The position numbers were made by a program, and so were the translations under genes. 39,691 bases of DNA. It comes from Candidatus Margulisiibacteriota bacterium (GTDB taxonomy: Bacteria > Margulisbacteria > Riflemargulisbacteria > GWF2-39-127). The notes under the pieces were generated by a model that saw nothing but the letters and a program-made list of their open reading frames with translations, searched no databases and had not been told where the DNA came from. The stretch lies in assembly GCA_003242895.1 (NCBI GenBank), contig QKMY01000080.1, forward strand, positions 1-39,691. The letters are read 5' to 3'. Shown here in pieces: positions 15,312-24,253 of this stretch (its first letter is position 1; every line of letters begins with the position of its first letter).

Positions 15312-18227
15312 CTAGATGGACAAAACATTATCAGTTATTGAGTCGAAGCTATCATCGTGAGAGATGAGAAATACCTGATCAAAATCCTCACATATTTTTG
15401 GCAATATTGACGCCAGATTATGCCGATGCATCTCATCAAGATTAGTTGTAGGTTCATCAAAGAAAGCAATACGCAGACTGGAAAAATATTGAATAAGCGC
15501 CATCCTGATAGCAAGAGCAACAGACATTTGTTCTCCACCGGAAAGCTGGCGAAACACCCGTTGCCGATCACGTCCCTTGTGATTATCAATTAAATACACT
15601 TCATACCCTTGTCCCCATAGAAGCTTCGCATGTTGTTGCGAAATGTTATGATAAATGTTCTCGGCCAGGTGAGATATCCGTTCTCGAAACATAGCAGCGA
15701 TTGGTTCTCCAATTTTTTCCAGAACTCTTCTCGACGTCTGAATGATCTCAAGCTTTTTCTTGATACTTTCAATCTCTTTTTCCCAGTTTTCTATATTTTT
15801 TTTGATCTCGATTATCATTCCGATGTCTCGTCTTAGTTGATCCCTTTCTTCGGAAAACAACTTAATTTTTTCCTCGTTTGCACTGGACTCCATAATAGAG
15901 CTATCTCGTTGTTCTTTCAAAGAATTATATTCATGTTCATTAAAACCCTGCTGGTTATCCTTAAGGATAATTTTTGTATTTGCTATTCGCTGGACCACTT
16001 CTTGTATTTTTGCTTTTAACTCAGCCGTTTCAGATTTATAAAGCGGATACTTCTGCGCATTGTCATTATGCTGCAGATAGAATTCATACTGCGACCTATT
16101 GTTATCGAGAATAGAATTCAATTGAGCAATTCTTTCGATATCCAGCTTAACGCTATCCCTTTGTAACTTCTTCGAAACAAAGGATTCGTCAAGAGCGAGG
16201 GTCTCCAGTTCGAGGGCTTTAAGCAGAACAGTCTCTTTCTCCAGGTTGATTAATTCGAGTTTTAGTTTCGCAATCTTTTGATCACAATCTTCTTTATATT
16301 TTTTGTTTATAGAAATATCATTAAACACGGCATTTCTTTTTTCCTGTAATTGGGAGAAATCAGTTTCTTCAGATTTTTTCGAGACAATATAGAAATCACC
16401 CATACTATTGCATAGTTCATTTAGAGCATCAAATTGAATGACAAAACTATCGAGGTGCAATTGATATCGATCAAAACTTTCCTGAATAGTTTGTGCAAAA
16501 GGAAACAATATATTTACTTTTTCTATCTGTTCAAGCAAATCCGTAACTTTCTTCCGGATAGGATCGTTCTTGATACTTTCTACATTTTTCTTAATCCTGG
16601 CATCTTTCTCTTCAAGGACCTTCTGCAGCTGAATTAAAGTGCGGTATTCTTCTTGCATTTTTTCAAGATGCGATTTGCTCAACTGTAGTTCATTGAACTC
16701 CTGTTGGGCTAAGTTAATTTTGGCCTCAAGTTGTTTCGACTGATCATTAACCATCACCTTAGCGTCTGATGACAAATTATTGCATTTCGTTTCAAAAAAC
16801 GGACACATTGCCTGTTCCAGCAAATTTTCATTATGTTTGTAGTCATCATATTTCGATTGAAGTATGGTTAGCTTCTCTCTGCATGACTCAAAACTGCAAT
16901 TTATTTGACCGGCAGTATCCAGTACCTTTTTGATTTCCTCAATACGGACCATTTGTTTTTGGATATCATTTGTTTCTCCTGATAGCATCTGGTTCTCATC
17001 AAAGACATTACGGGCTTTTTCTCGATACACTTGCATATCTTGTATTATCCGGTTGAATAATTCCAGGACCTCTTGTTGCTTCTTTATAACCTTTACCTGC
17101 TCTTCATGCTCGTTGAAAGCTGTTACACTGTTTTTCAACTTATTTTGGATTTCTTCACTTTTTGAGCTTTCCCTTATAATATCTTCATTAAGTTTATCGA
17201 ATTTATTTTTGGATTGAGAAGTTTTCTCTTCTTTTCTTACACGTAGAATATTAATCTTTTCCTGTAAGCTGTTTATATCATTATTTAAGCGACTGAAAAT
17301 CTCTTCTTGAGACTTTAGCTTATCAAGTTCTTTTCTGGCATTCACCACAGCAACGACGGATTGCTTATTCTCTTCACAGATTTTGACTGCAATCTCAGAT
17401 TTGTTGAGTAATATTTCTTTTTCATAAATCGTTTTCTCTAGATGGTTAAGCTCGATATTTGCAATATTCAGCTGTGAGGTTGATTGCTCAAGCACTATTC
17501 TTAGTTGCTCAAGCAGCAGGTATTTTTCTCCGACAGCGTTCTTTTTAGAAACCAGTTCAATTCTTTGTTTTTCAAGCTCAATAATGTGTTTATTAATATC
17601 GGCTAGTTTAGATGCTTTCTCGTTATAGTACTTCAGCGAAGTTGCTGCCTTGTCAATCTCATGCATCTTATCCTTGATCTGTCCGGAAAAATAAGTTTCA
17701 AAGTTACTTGATAATTTATTAGCTTTTTTGTACTGATCGATTTGCAGCAGCCGGTTGAAATGATTTTTTTTAGCCTCTATGGTCATCAAAAAAGGCTCCG
17801 TAAACTTACCCTGGTATACCCCAATAATCTGGGAAAAAATCTCTTTGAGCGAAAGTTCAACCGTATCGCCCAGGTTCTTTTTTAACCATGACTGGACATC
17901 GTCATTTCCATGGAGATCCAGCTCTTCGCCTGTTTCTTCATCTATTATAAAATAATTCTTCGATGTCCCGATGTTGCGCTGGATACAATAGACACGTTCA
18001 TCTCCAGCTTCAAACCAAAGCTTGATAACTGCTTTTTTTTCTCCGTAACGGATAAAATCGTCGATGACGTATTCAAGATTATTAAAAAGAACAAGGCCTA
18101 TACATTCAAAGATTGTGGACTTACCGACGCCATTATGTCCGCAGATGAAGTTAATACCCTCATAAAAATCAAAAGCGGCACTTTCATATGCTTTGATATT
18201 TTCTATATATAGCTTAACAATCTTCAT
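15312..18227 (-). CDS. sbcC: Exonuclease subunit SbcC (Rad50-like ATPase)
   Basis: A 971-residue SMC/Rad50-type ATPase. It partners SbcD (Mre11) to process DNA ends, hairpins and protein-blocked breaks. The N-terminal Walker A, GHNGVGKST, is at 30-38. Long coiled coils run from about 180 to 840. The C-terminal lobe has the LSGGEQ signature (895-900) and Walker B with D-loop (IAFFDEPTTNLDE). The hook region has Cys475 and Cys482 in MCPFFETKC, a CX6C spacing instead of the usual CXXC zinc hook. A second Cys pair (INCSFESC) lies nearby. sbcD is 70 bases upstream, and the gap contains a palindrome. Confidence 0.94.
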   Translation of the reverse strand: MKIVKLYIENIKAYESAAFDFYEGINFICGHNGVGKSTIFECIGLVLFNNLEYVIDDFIRYGEKKAVIKLWFEAGDERVYCIQRNIGTSKNYFIIDEETGEELDLHGNDDVQSWLKKNLGDTVELSLKEIFSQIIGVYQGKFTEPFLMTIEAKKNHFNRLLQIDQYKKANKLSSNFETYFSGQIKDKMHEIDKAATSLKYYNEKASKLADINKHIIELEKQRIELVSKKNAVGEKYLLLEQLRIVLEQSTSQLNIANIELNHLEKTIYEKEILLNKSEIAVKICEENKQSVVAVVNARKELDKLKSQEEIFSRLNNDINSLQEKINILRVRKEEKTSQSKNKFDKLNEDIIRESSKSEEIQNKLKNSVTAFNEHEEQVKVIKKQQEVLELFNRIIQDMQVYREKARNVFDENQMLSGETNDIQKQMVRIEEIKKVLDTAGQINCSFESCREKLTILQSKYDDYKHNENLLEQAMCPFFETKCNNLSSDAKVMVNDQSKQLEAKINLAQQEFNELQLSKSHLEKMQEEYRTLIQLQKVLEEKDARIKKNVESIKNDPIRKKVTDLLEQIEKVNILFPFAQTIQESFDRYQLHLDSFVIQFDALNELCNSMGDFYIVSKKSEETDFSQLQEKRNAVFNDISINKKYKEDCDQKIAKLKLELINLEKETVLLKALELETLALDESFVSKKLQRDSVKLDIERIAQLNSILDNNRSQYEFYLQHNDNAQKYPLYKSETAELKAKIQEVVQRIANTKIILKDNQQGFNEHEYNSLKEQRDSSIMESSANEEKIKLFSEERDQLRRDIGMIIEIKKNIENWEKEIESIKKKLEIIQTSRRVLEKIGEPIAAMFRERISHLAENIYHNISQQHAKLLWGQGYEVYLIDNHKGRDRQRVFRQLSGGEQMSVALAIRMALIQYFSSLRIAFFDEPTTNLDEMHRHNLASILPKICEDFDQVFLISHDDSFDSITDNVLSI

Positions 18228-18260
18228 TCATATAGCCTCGGATCAATTGTAAATAAGTGC

Positions 18261-18290
18261 TGTAAGGGCATAGCGCGCTATGCCCCTACA
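18261..18290. repeat. 30-bp near-perfect palindrome between sbcD and sbcC
   Basis: Bases 18261-18290 read as an uninterrupted palindrome around a GCGCGC centre (TGTA-GGGCATAGC-GCGCTATGCCC-TACA) with a single A/C mismatch at 18265/18286. There is no following T tract. It looks like a REP-type repeat or an intercistronic stem-loop that sets the sbcD/sbcC expression ratio. Confidence 0.7.
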
Positions 18291-18297
18291 AGTACAG

Positions 18298-19647
18298 TCA
18301 AAACAAAGTAGCTTGAAAATAATCATTATTACTACCTCCGCTCTTGTTTATCTCCGCTGAGACATTTTCGCCAGTATCGATAAGTGGAGGAGCTGTTGGT
18401 ATTGTTATTTCATTAACTTCCTGTTTTTTCTCATATAGGACCTTTGCCATATCCATACAGATTAACTCTTCCAGAAAAGCTTCCGGCTCATCCAATATCT
18501 TTTGTTTAAAATACATAATAAACTCAGCGAGATTGGGCACGACATCGCTATACTTCGGATCTTTCATAAGTTCTTCAGTTATAATAGCACGCTCTATTGC
18601 TGTTATAGATCCGGCAAATTGCGAGTATTTGATAGAGGTCTGTTCGGTTCCGGTATTATCAATTATCTCTATGTACAAAGCACCGACTTTTTCGAGTACA
18701 GCATTTCTAATGGTTTCGACATCTTGAGCTTTTAAAGAAAAATGTGATTGTCCCGTAAATAATATCCGGAGGAGGGGCGCTTGAAATAGACTAGCCTTGT
18801 GAACTATTTCGGCTATGATTTGATCGAGGTTTTCATTAATATGCTGTTTACCAGCGTCAAATGTCAGGCACAATGCATCCCTTTTTTTACTTTCGATGAA
18901 ATTAGCGACCTTATTCTTCCCGTCAACCTCAACAAAGTAAAATCCTTTTTTCTTACCTACCTCGCCCAAATCATAGTACTCAGGGGCACCAGGAATATAC
19001 ACTTTCCGGTCATACTCGTGATTGGAATGCTGATGGCCTAAAGCGAAATAATCATAAAGATGATAGAAAGGCTGCAATTGATCAAGAGAGAGCCTTCCGA
19101 TTTCTATACCTCCGATGCCACCATGCGCCATGAGGATGGTAAATCTATTATCCGCAACTATTTTTTCGCTCAGAGACGCTATCTTTTCACCAAGAGTATT
19201 CCCAAAATACCCAAGTCCATATATTTTTACAAACTCATCTTCATACACCATACCATTACATAATAAAGGATCATAAGCAGTAACAGAAAAATTACCCTCG
19301 GAAAAAACCGGTTTCAACAAATTTATGTATTTATTTTTGGCTAAGTAATGCATCCAGGAGAATCTATCCTGATAGAAAGCCTTGTCATGATTACCCTCTA
19401 TTGCGATAACCGTAATATTATTATTGTTAAGTCTCTTTAAATGTTTTACAACTGTCTCCAGAGTAAACGCGTTAATATTCCTTTTATTGAAAATATCTCC
19501 GCTTATTAGAAAATAATTAACTTTACGCTGACAAGCAACATCAACAATATTACTAAAACTCTTGTCAAAATCATGGAATCTTTCATCCAAACCGAATTGA
19601 TTGAAACCTAAATGCAGATCAGCGCAATGTATAAATGAAAAAGCCAT
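18298..19647 (-). CDS. sbcD: Exonuclease subunit SbcD (Mre11-like nuclease)
   Basis: A calcineurin-like phosphoesterase of 449 residues from the chosen start. Metal-binding motifs appear in family order: CADLHLG (8-14), SGDIFN, EGNHD, LMAHGGIGG and GHQH. The remaining 200 residues form the capping and SbcC-contacting region, with an acidic, low-complexity tail. The frame stays open upstream to 19755, but ATG 19647 puts the conserved FIHCADLHLG at the usual distance from the start. The 36 extra residues resemble nothing conserved. The ribosome binding site is weak. It is first in an sbcD-sbcC pair transcribed leftward, and diverges from the SH3 gene. Confidence 0.9.
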   Translation of the reverse strand: MAFSFIHCADLHLGFNQFGLDERFHDFDKSFSNIVDVACQRKVNYFLISGDIFNKRNINAFTLETVVKHLKRLNNNNITVIAIEGNHDKAFYQDRFSWMHYLAKNKYINLLKPVFSEGNFSVTAYDPLLCNGMVYEDEFVKIYGLGYFGNTLGEKIASLSEKIVADNRFTILMAHGGIGGIEIGRLSLDQLQPFYHLYDYFALGHQHSNHEYDRKVYIPGAPEYYDLGEVGKKKGFYFVEVDGKNKVANFIESKKRDALCLTFDAGKQHINENLDQIIAEIVHKASLFQAPLLRILFTGQSHFSLKAQDVETIRNAVLEKVGALYIEIIDNTGTEQTSIKYSQFAGSITAIERAIITEELMKDPKYSDVVPNLAEFIMYFKQKILDEPEAFLEELICMDMAKVLYEKKQEVNEITIPTAPPLIDTGENVSAEINKSGGSNNDYFQATLF

Positions 19648-19790
19648 AATATTACTCACACCAGACGACAGTTTAAACTCTTCTTTCGATAATATCATTA
19701 ATAAATAAAAACTTAAACCGGAAGACAGGTTCGAGTCAGAGCATTGAGTTGTCAATATTTTTTTGTTACTATTAGATAAGAGGTAAATAG

Positions 19791-20219
19791 ATGGCAGATA
19801 AAAAAAAATCTATTTCCAAAAAAAACAAAATACCTAAAATCACACAAACCGAATTTACTATGCTTACGGCTGATGAGCCGCCGTCTATAAAAATTTATTC
19901 CAGAAAAAAAAGGATACCTGTAAAATTATTGATAACAAGTTTATTAACTGCTTTAGTTATAATAGCTTTCTTATCCGTACCCTATTTAAAAAGCCCCCTG
20001 GATTTAAAGTCTGACAACAAAAAAAGTTATAAAACAGGAATAATTATTGTGGATGACACAGTTGTCCGAGAAGGAAATGGGATTGAATTCCCCCCAATAG
20101 CTAAGCTCAAAAGAGCCCAAACATTTGTAGTACTCAATTCGGAAGATGCCAAATGGATAAAAGTTAAACTGGATGAGGAACACGTCGGTTGGCTTGAAAA
20201 ATCAAAAATAATTTTTTGA
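19791..20219 (+). CDS. Membrane-anchored SH3-domain protein
   Basis: A 142-residue protein with a basic cytoplasmic N-terminus (about 1-44, rich in Lys) and one hydrophobic segment near 46-66 (LLITSLLTALVIIAFLSVPYL). An exported C-terminal domain (about 80-142) reads as a bacterial SH3 fold: VVREGNGIEFPPIAKLKRAQ, then WIKVKL and VGWLEKSKI. Such domains usually bind peptidoglycan or mediate envelope protein contacts. AGAGGT precedes ATG 19791. It diverges from sbcD and precedes the chemoreceptor by 411 bases. No partner is evident. Confidence 0.78.
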   Translation: MADKKKSISKKNKIPKITQTEFTMLTADEPPSIKIYSRKKRIPVKLLITSLLTALVIIAFLSVPYLKSPLDLKSDNKKSYKTGIIIVDDTVVREGNGIEFPPIAKLKRAQTFVVLNSEDAKWIKVKLDEEHVGWLEKSKIIF

Positions 20220-20630
20220 CCCATTATTCACCTCAAGCATAGCTTCCCGCTATATTTAAAATATTTTTATTACAACAATTCACAACAATATATATATTTA
20301 ATTGCAAATGCCATATAATAATATGATATAATAAATATGTTTACTTAAATTATAATAACAAATATATGAATTACTAATTGATTTTTGTAATTCCTGCAGC
20401 TTGAGGAGGTGTTTTCACCAATTACAGCTTTGACTCATAATACAGTTACGAATGGCGCAATATGCAAACGTTAGGCCATTCTCGTGAATTACTAATGATT
20501 AATAATTATAATAGCTCACAAAACCAAGATACATTTCCATCCCAAACATTTAATATTTTGCTGTAACTGTTTTTATTTTATACCTCTTTATAATCTTTTT
20601 TAGTTAAAACAATTCAAAAAGGAGTAAATA
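20220..20630 (+). promoter_or_regulatory. Chemoreceptor upstream region with structured GC island
   Basis: This 411-base space has AT-rich ends and an internal island. The 12-mer TGAATTACTAAT occurs at 20367-20378 and again at 20485-20496. Between the copies are two possible stem-loops. TGTAATT 20386-20392 pairs with AATTACA 20420-20426, capped by GGTG-TTTT-CACC. GAATGGC 20450-20456 pairs with GCCATTC 20475-20481. TATAAT at 20589-20594 could be a -10 box, but has only a poor -35. It could be a structured leader or a small insertion flanked by direct repeats. AAAAAGGAG precedes the receptor ATG. Confidence 0.5.
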
Positions 20631-22811
20631 ATGGCAAAAAAGGGTTCTCTTACACAAAAAATCACCGTATTCTCGTCTCTTCTCGTTTTGATTACAGCGG
20701 TATTAATCCTCGGTATCAATATTGTTTGGGACAACTACGCGTTACAGCAAGAACTTAAAGAATATCGTAAAACAACAGAAGCCGAAACACAAAAACACCT
20801 CAAAGATGTTGTCGAAATTGCATATGTTACCGTTGAAAAAATCTATAAAGATTTTTACGATAAAGATATGGCAAAAGGTGTCATAAGCAGTTTACGATTT
20901 GGTCCGGAAAAAAAGGACTATTTATGGATTCATACTAATACTGAAAAACCGATGATGGTTATGCACCCGATTATATCGGAACTCGATGACACTGATATTT
21001 CCGATTTTTATGATGTAAAAAAATTCGATAAAGTATTCTATAGAGGCGCAACCTATTCAAAAAACGATACACTCATTAAAGATAACATAAAACCAGTCAA
21101 CCTGTTTATAGACATGAATACTGAAGTTAAAACACATAAGGGAAGCGGTTTTGTCAAATACTACTGGCCGAAACCTGGAAAAGAGAAAAATACCGGTTAT
21201 GAAAAACTGTCCTATGTAAAGTTATTTGAACCTTGGGGTTGGGTTATTGGAACAGGCGTTTATATTGATATCATCGATGAACAAGCGGCTCTAAAAGTAA
21301 AAGAATTAAAGAAAAATATTACTAATAAAATAATAGTCGTCATTCTATTAACATTAATTATCATTATAATCGCAGTATATGCCGCGTACATTACTACAAA
21401 AAAAATCATAAAACCAATTGAAAAAATTAACAGCGTACTTCAACAACTATCCGAGGGTAATTTTGCAACATCTCTTGATGTAACAAGCACGGATGAGGTC
21501 GGAGAAATAGCTGACTCGGTTAGAGCGATGATAGAAAAATTAAGGGAACTCATTAAACTTGTCTCTGAATCTTCTTCCCGAGTCTTATCTGAGTTCAATT
21601 CTCTTCTCAGCACATCAAAGGAAACGAAGCAATCTGTCAACCAAATCGCATGTGCAATCAACGGGATCGCGGAAGGATCAGGAAAACAAGTAGAATCAGT
21701 TAAAAGCATTATCGTTGATATGGGTCTTATTATGAATGAAATTACTAATGTTGCAGAAGGTGCAAATCAACAGGTAAAAACAACTAAAAACACTGGAAAT
21801 ATTGTTAACCAAAATGATAGCGAGATGACCAATATTGCAAAAGCTGCCAAAAAGCAAACCGCTGATGTAGAAAATACAAAAAGAATAATAAATCAAATGT
21901 CACAAGCGATTGACCAGGTTACACACGAGACAACAAGCGTGTCACAAAATTCACTTCGCACGGCTGATATTGCTCAAGACGGAGAAGTAATTGTTTCAAA
22001 TACATTGGTTGCGATGGAGAAAATCAAAGAAACCGTATTAGATACTGCAAAAAAAATTACGGAACTCGGAGAAAGCTCATCTCAAATAGAGGAAATAATA
22101 GAAGTTATTGACAATATTGCTGAGCAAACCAACCTGCTAGCGCTGAACGCGGCTATCGAAGCGGCGCGGGCAGGAGAACACGGACGGGGATTTGCAGTTG
22201 TTGCAGACGAAGTAAGAAAGCTCGCTGAACGCTCTGGAACAGCAACAAAGGAAATTGCAACACTCATTAAAAAAATCCAGGAAGGAACTAATACTGCAGT
22301 TAAATCGATGAGAAGCGGGACTCAAGAAGTTCAAAAAGGATCGGAACTCGCTCAACAAGCAAAAGTGGCACTTAAAAATATTATCGATGCAGTGAAAAAT
22401 ACCGTAGATCAAATACAAAACATCTCTGCTGCTGCCGAAGAAATGTCCGCCTCTAGTGAAGAAGTGGTCAAAACAATGGATAATATTACGACAATTATCG
22501 AAACCAATACGAATGCAATACAGCAGTTAACTACGAGTTCGAAAGATGTTGTCTCTGCCATTGGGAATATACAGGTGATTTCTGAGCAGAATCAAAATGC
22601 TTCTGATAATATGAAAAACAAATATCAACAAGTTACAACCAAAATAACCGACATTTCAGGCATTTCGGAAGACAATTCTGCGTCGATAGAACAGGTTTCC
22701 GCATCTACTGAAGAAGTAACGGCTACTATGGAAACATTCACAGATAAAATACAGAGCCTCGAGTCAATGGCAAGAGATCTCGAAGATAATGTAAAAGTGT
22801 TCAATATTTAA
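20631..22811 (+). CDS. Methyl-accepting chemotaxis protein with Cache sensor
   Basis: A 726-residue transmembrane chemoreceptor. TM1 is near 11-33. A periplasmic single-Cache-type domain spans about 35-225 ([18 protein letters not shown], then [14 protein letters not shown]). TM2 is near 233-255, and HAMP near 255-310 ([19 protein letters not shown]). A long cytoplasmic helical bundle follows, with the highly conserved hairpin tip [19 protein letters not shown] starting at 510. That tip binds CheW and CheA. No NWETF-like CheR/CheB docking pentapeptide ends the protein (it ends KVFNI). The next gene encodes a periplasmic binding protein, a likely ligand-presenting partner. A CheW is encoded at 159-683. 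Confidence 0.95.
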   Translation: MAKKGSLTQKITVFSSLLVLITAVLILGINIVWDNYALQQELKEYRKTTEAETQKHLKDVVEIAYVTVEKIYKDFYDKDMAKGVISSLRFGPEKKDYLWIHTNTEKPMMVMHPIISELDDTDISDFYDVKKFDKVFYRGATYSKNDTLIKDNIKPVNLFIDMNTEVKTHKGSGFVKYYWPKPGKEKNTGYEKLSYVKLFEPWGWVIGTGVYIDIIDEQAALKVKELKKNITNKIIVVILLTLIIIIIAVYAAYITTKKIIKPIEKINSVLQQLSEGNFATSLDVTSTDEVGEIADSVRAMIEKLRELIKLVSESSSRVLSEFNSLLSTSKETKQSVNQIACAINGIAEGSGKQVESVKSIIVDMGLIMNEITNVAEGANQQVKTTKNTGNIVNQNDSEMTNIAKAAKKQTADVENTKRIINQMSQAIDQVTHETTSVSQNSLRTADIAQDGEVIVSNTLVAMEKIKETVLDTAKKITELGESSSQIEEIIEVIDNIAEQTNLLALNAAIEAARAGEHGRGFAVVADEVRKLAERSGTATKEIATLIKKIQEGTNTAVKSMRSGTQEVQKGSELAQQAKVALKNIIDAVKNTVDQIQNISAAAEEMSASSEEVVKTMDNITTIIETNTNAIQQLTTSSKDVVSAIGNIQVISEQNQNASDNMKNKYQQVTTKITDISGISEDNSASIEQVSASTEEVTATMETFTDKIQSLESMARDLEDNVKVFNI

Positions 22812-22894
22812 CTCTTTAGGTTTGAGACTCCATACAAAGGGGGTGCTTGTACACATCAAGACAGAAATACTATTTTTTATAAAAGGAGTCGTTA

Positions 22895-24166
22895 ATGAGA
22901 AATAAAAATTTATTATTTGTTTTTCTTATGTTGTTATCAACATTAATATTACCAGCGTTTGCCGATACGGTAAAATTAGGAATAAACTACCCGAAAACAG
23001 GACCATATTCAGCAGAAGGACTTGACCAGATAAGGGCTGCAGAGATGGCAGTTGAGGAGATCAACAATGCCGGAGGCATCTTAGGGAATAAAGTCTCATT
23101 GGTAGTTCGTGATTCACAGTCCAAAGTTGATATCACAAATAAAAATGTTACTGACCTGATCGATAATGAAAAAGTCAAAATGGTATTCGGCGGTTCTGCC
23201 AGTAGTGTCGCCGTAGCTTCCGCCAAAATCTGCCAGGAAAAAGGAGTGCCTTTTTTTGGAACTCTCACCTATTCCAATGCTACGACCGTAGAGGACGGAC
23301 ACCGGCACACATTCAGGGAATGCTACAATGCCTGGATGGGCGCTAAAGTATTGGCATCCTACCTGAAACAGAATTTTGCCGGTAAAAAATATTTTTATAT
23401 AACGGCTGATTATACATGGGGCTGGTCCACTGAGGATTCTGTAAGAAAATTCAGCGGTACCGAAGATAAAAAGAAACACCCGGGGGTTCTTACACCTTTT
23501 CCGACTGCAGAAGGGAAAGACTTCAAAATAGCCCTGGAAAAAGCTGTAGCGGCTAATCCCGATGTGCTTGTCCTTGTAGAATTCGGTAAAGACATGACAA
23601 AGGCGGTCAGGCTGGCCAACCAGATGGGGCTCAAGAAAAAAATGAAAATTGTGGTACCTAATCTTACCCTGAGTATGGCTGAAGGTGGTGGACCGCAAAA
23701 CATGGATGGCGTAATAGGAGCTATCCCATGGACATGGCAAGTCCCGACAAAATACAATTATCCAAAAGGAATTGCCTTTGTTGATAAATTTACAAAAAGG
23801 TATAATAGATATCCAGACACTTCAGGTGCATCTGCATATACTATCGTGTATGAATACAAAGCAGCCGTTGAAAGGGCAAAATCTTTTGATAATGATGCTG
23901 TGATCAAAGCTCTGGAAGGTCACACATACCAGCTACTAAAAGACAAACAGACCTGGAGGGCTTTTGATCATCAATCGATTCAGACAGTGTATGCAGTCAA
24001 ATGCAAACCAATGTCAGCTGTACTGAAAGATGAGTATCAACTTGATTATTTTGAAATCATTGGGTCTATGACAGGTGACCAAGCTGCCCAGTCGAAAAAA
24101 GAATGGGACGCAGCACGAACTGCTGCTGGAAAGCCAACAAAACTCGAACCTCTTGCAGGCGAATAA
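22895..24166 (+). CDS. Periplasmic ligand-binding protein (Peripla_BP_6 type)
   Basis: A 423-residue substrate-binding protein of the branched-chain amino acid / amide / urea class. A signal peptide with cleavage after AFA (about residue 23) and no lipobox Cys implies a free periplasmic protein. The mature start VKLGINYPKTGPYSAEG and the AAEMAVEEINNAGGILG segment are typical of LivK-like folds, as is VKMVFGGSASSVAVASAKI. No permease or ATPase genes accompany it, and it directly follows the chemoreceptor by 83 bases with a strong AAAAGGAG site. I infer that it presents ligand to that receptor. Its GC content appears higher than that of neighbouring genes, so recent acquisition or high expression is possible. 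A strong terminator follows. Confidence 0.92.
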   Translation: MRNKNLLFVFLMLLSTLILPAFADTVKLGINYPKTGPYSAEGLDQIRAAEMAVEEINNAGGILGNKVSLVVRDSQSKVDITNKNVTDLIDNEKVKMVFGGSASSVAVASAKICQEKGVPFFGTLTYSNATTVEDGHRHTFRECYNAWMGAKVLASYLKQNFAGKKYFYITADYTWGWSTEDSVRKFSGTEDKKKHPGVLTPFPTAEGKDFKIALEKAVAANPDVLVLVEFGKDMTKAVRLANQMGLKKKMKIVVPNLTLSMAEGGGPQNMDGVIGAIPWTWQVPTKYNYPKGIAFVDKFTKRYNRYPDTSGASAYTIVYEYKAAVERAKSFDNDAVIKALEGHTYQLLKDKQTWRAFDHQSIQTVYAVKCKPMSAVLKDEYQLDYFEIIGSMTGDQAAQSKKEWDAARTAAGKPTKLEPLAGE

Positions 24167-24185
24167 GAATAGTACCAATTAATTT

Positions 24186-24216
24186 AAAAAGGCCTGTATT
24201 TTTACAGGTCTTTTTT
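24186..24216. terminator. Strong bidirectional intrinsic terminator
   Basis: GGCCTGTA pairs with TACAGGTC (one G-T wobble) around a TTTT loop, with flanking A5 on the left and T6 on the right. The stem ends in a T run on both strands. It serves the binding-protein gene on the plus strand and the long minus-strand gene block ending with manC. Confidence 0.9.
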
Positions 24217-24253
24217 CTTTAGTGCTCTATTCGTTTATTTCGAATTACTTGAT

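Noticed and set aside
19720-19745. tRNA T-loop-like GGTTCGAGTC
   Set aside because: No acceptor stem, anticodon arm or CCA-type end can be found around it.
19648-19755. 36-residue N-terminal extension of SbcD
   Set aside because: The conserved nuclease start fits ATG 19647; the extension has no conserved sequence and no better ribosome binding site.
23114-23740. 208-codon frame antisense to the binding-protein gene
   Set aside because: It lies wholly inside a clearly recognised gene with a signal peptide and family motifs on the plus strand; the antisense frame resembles nothing known.
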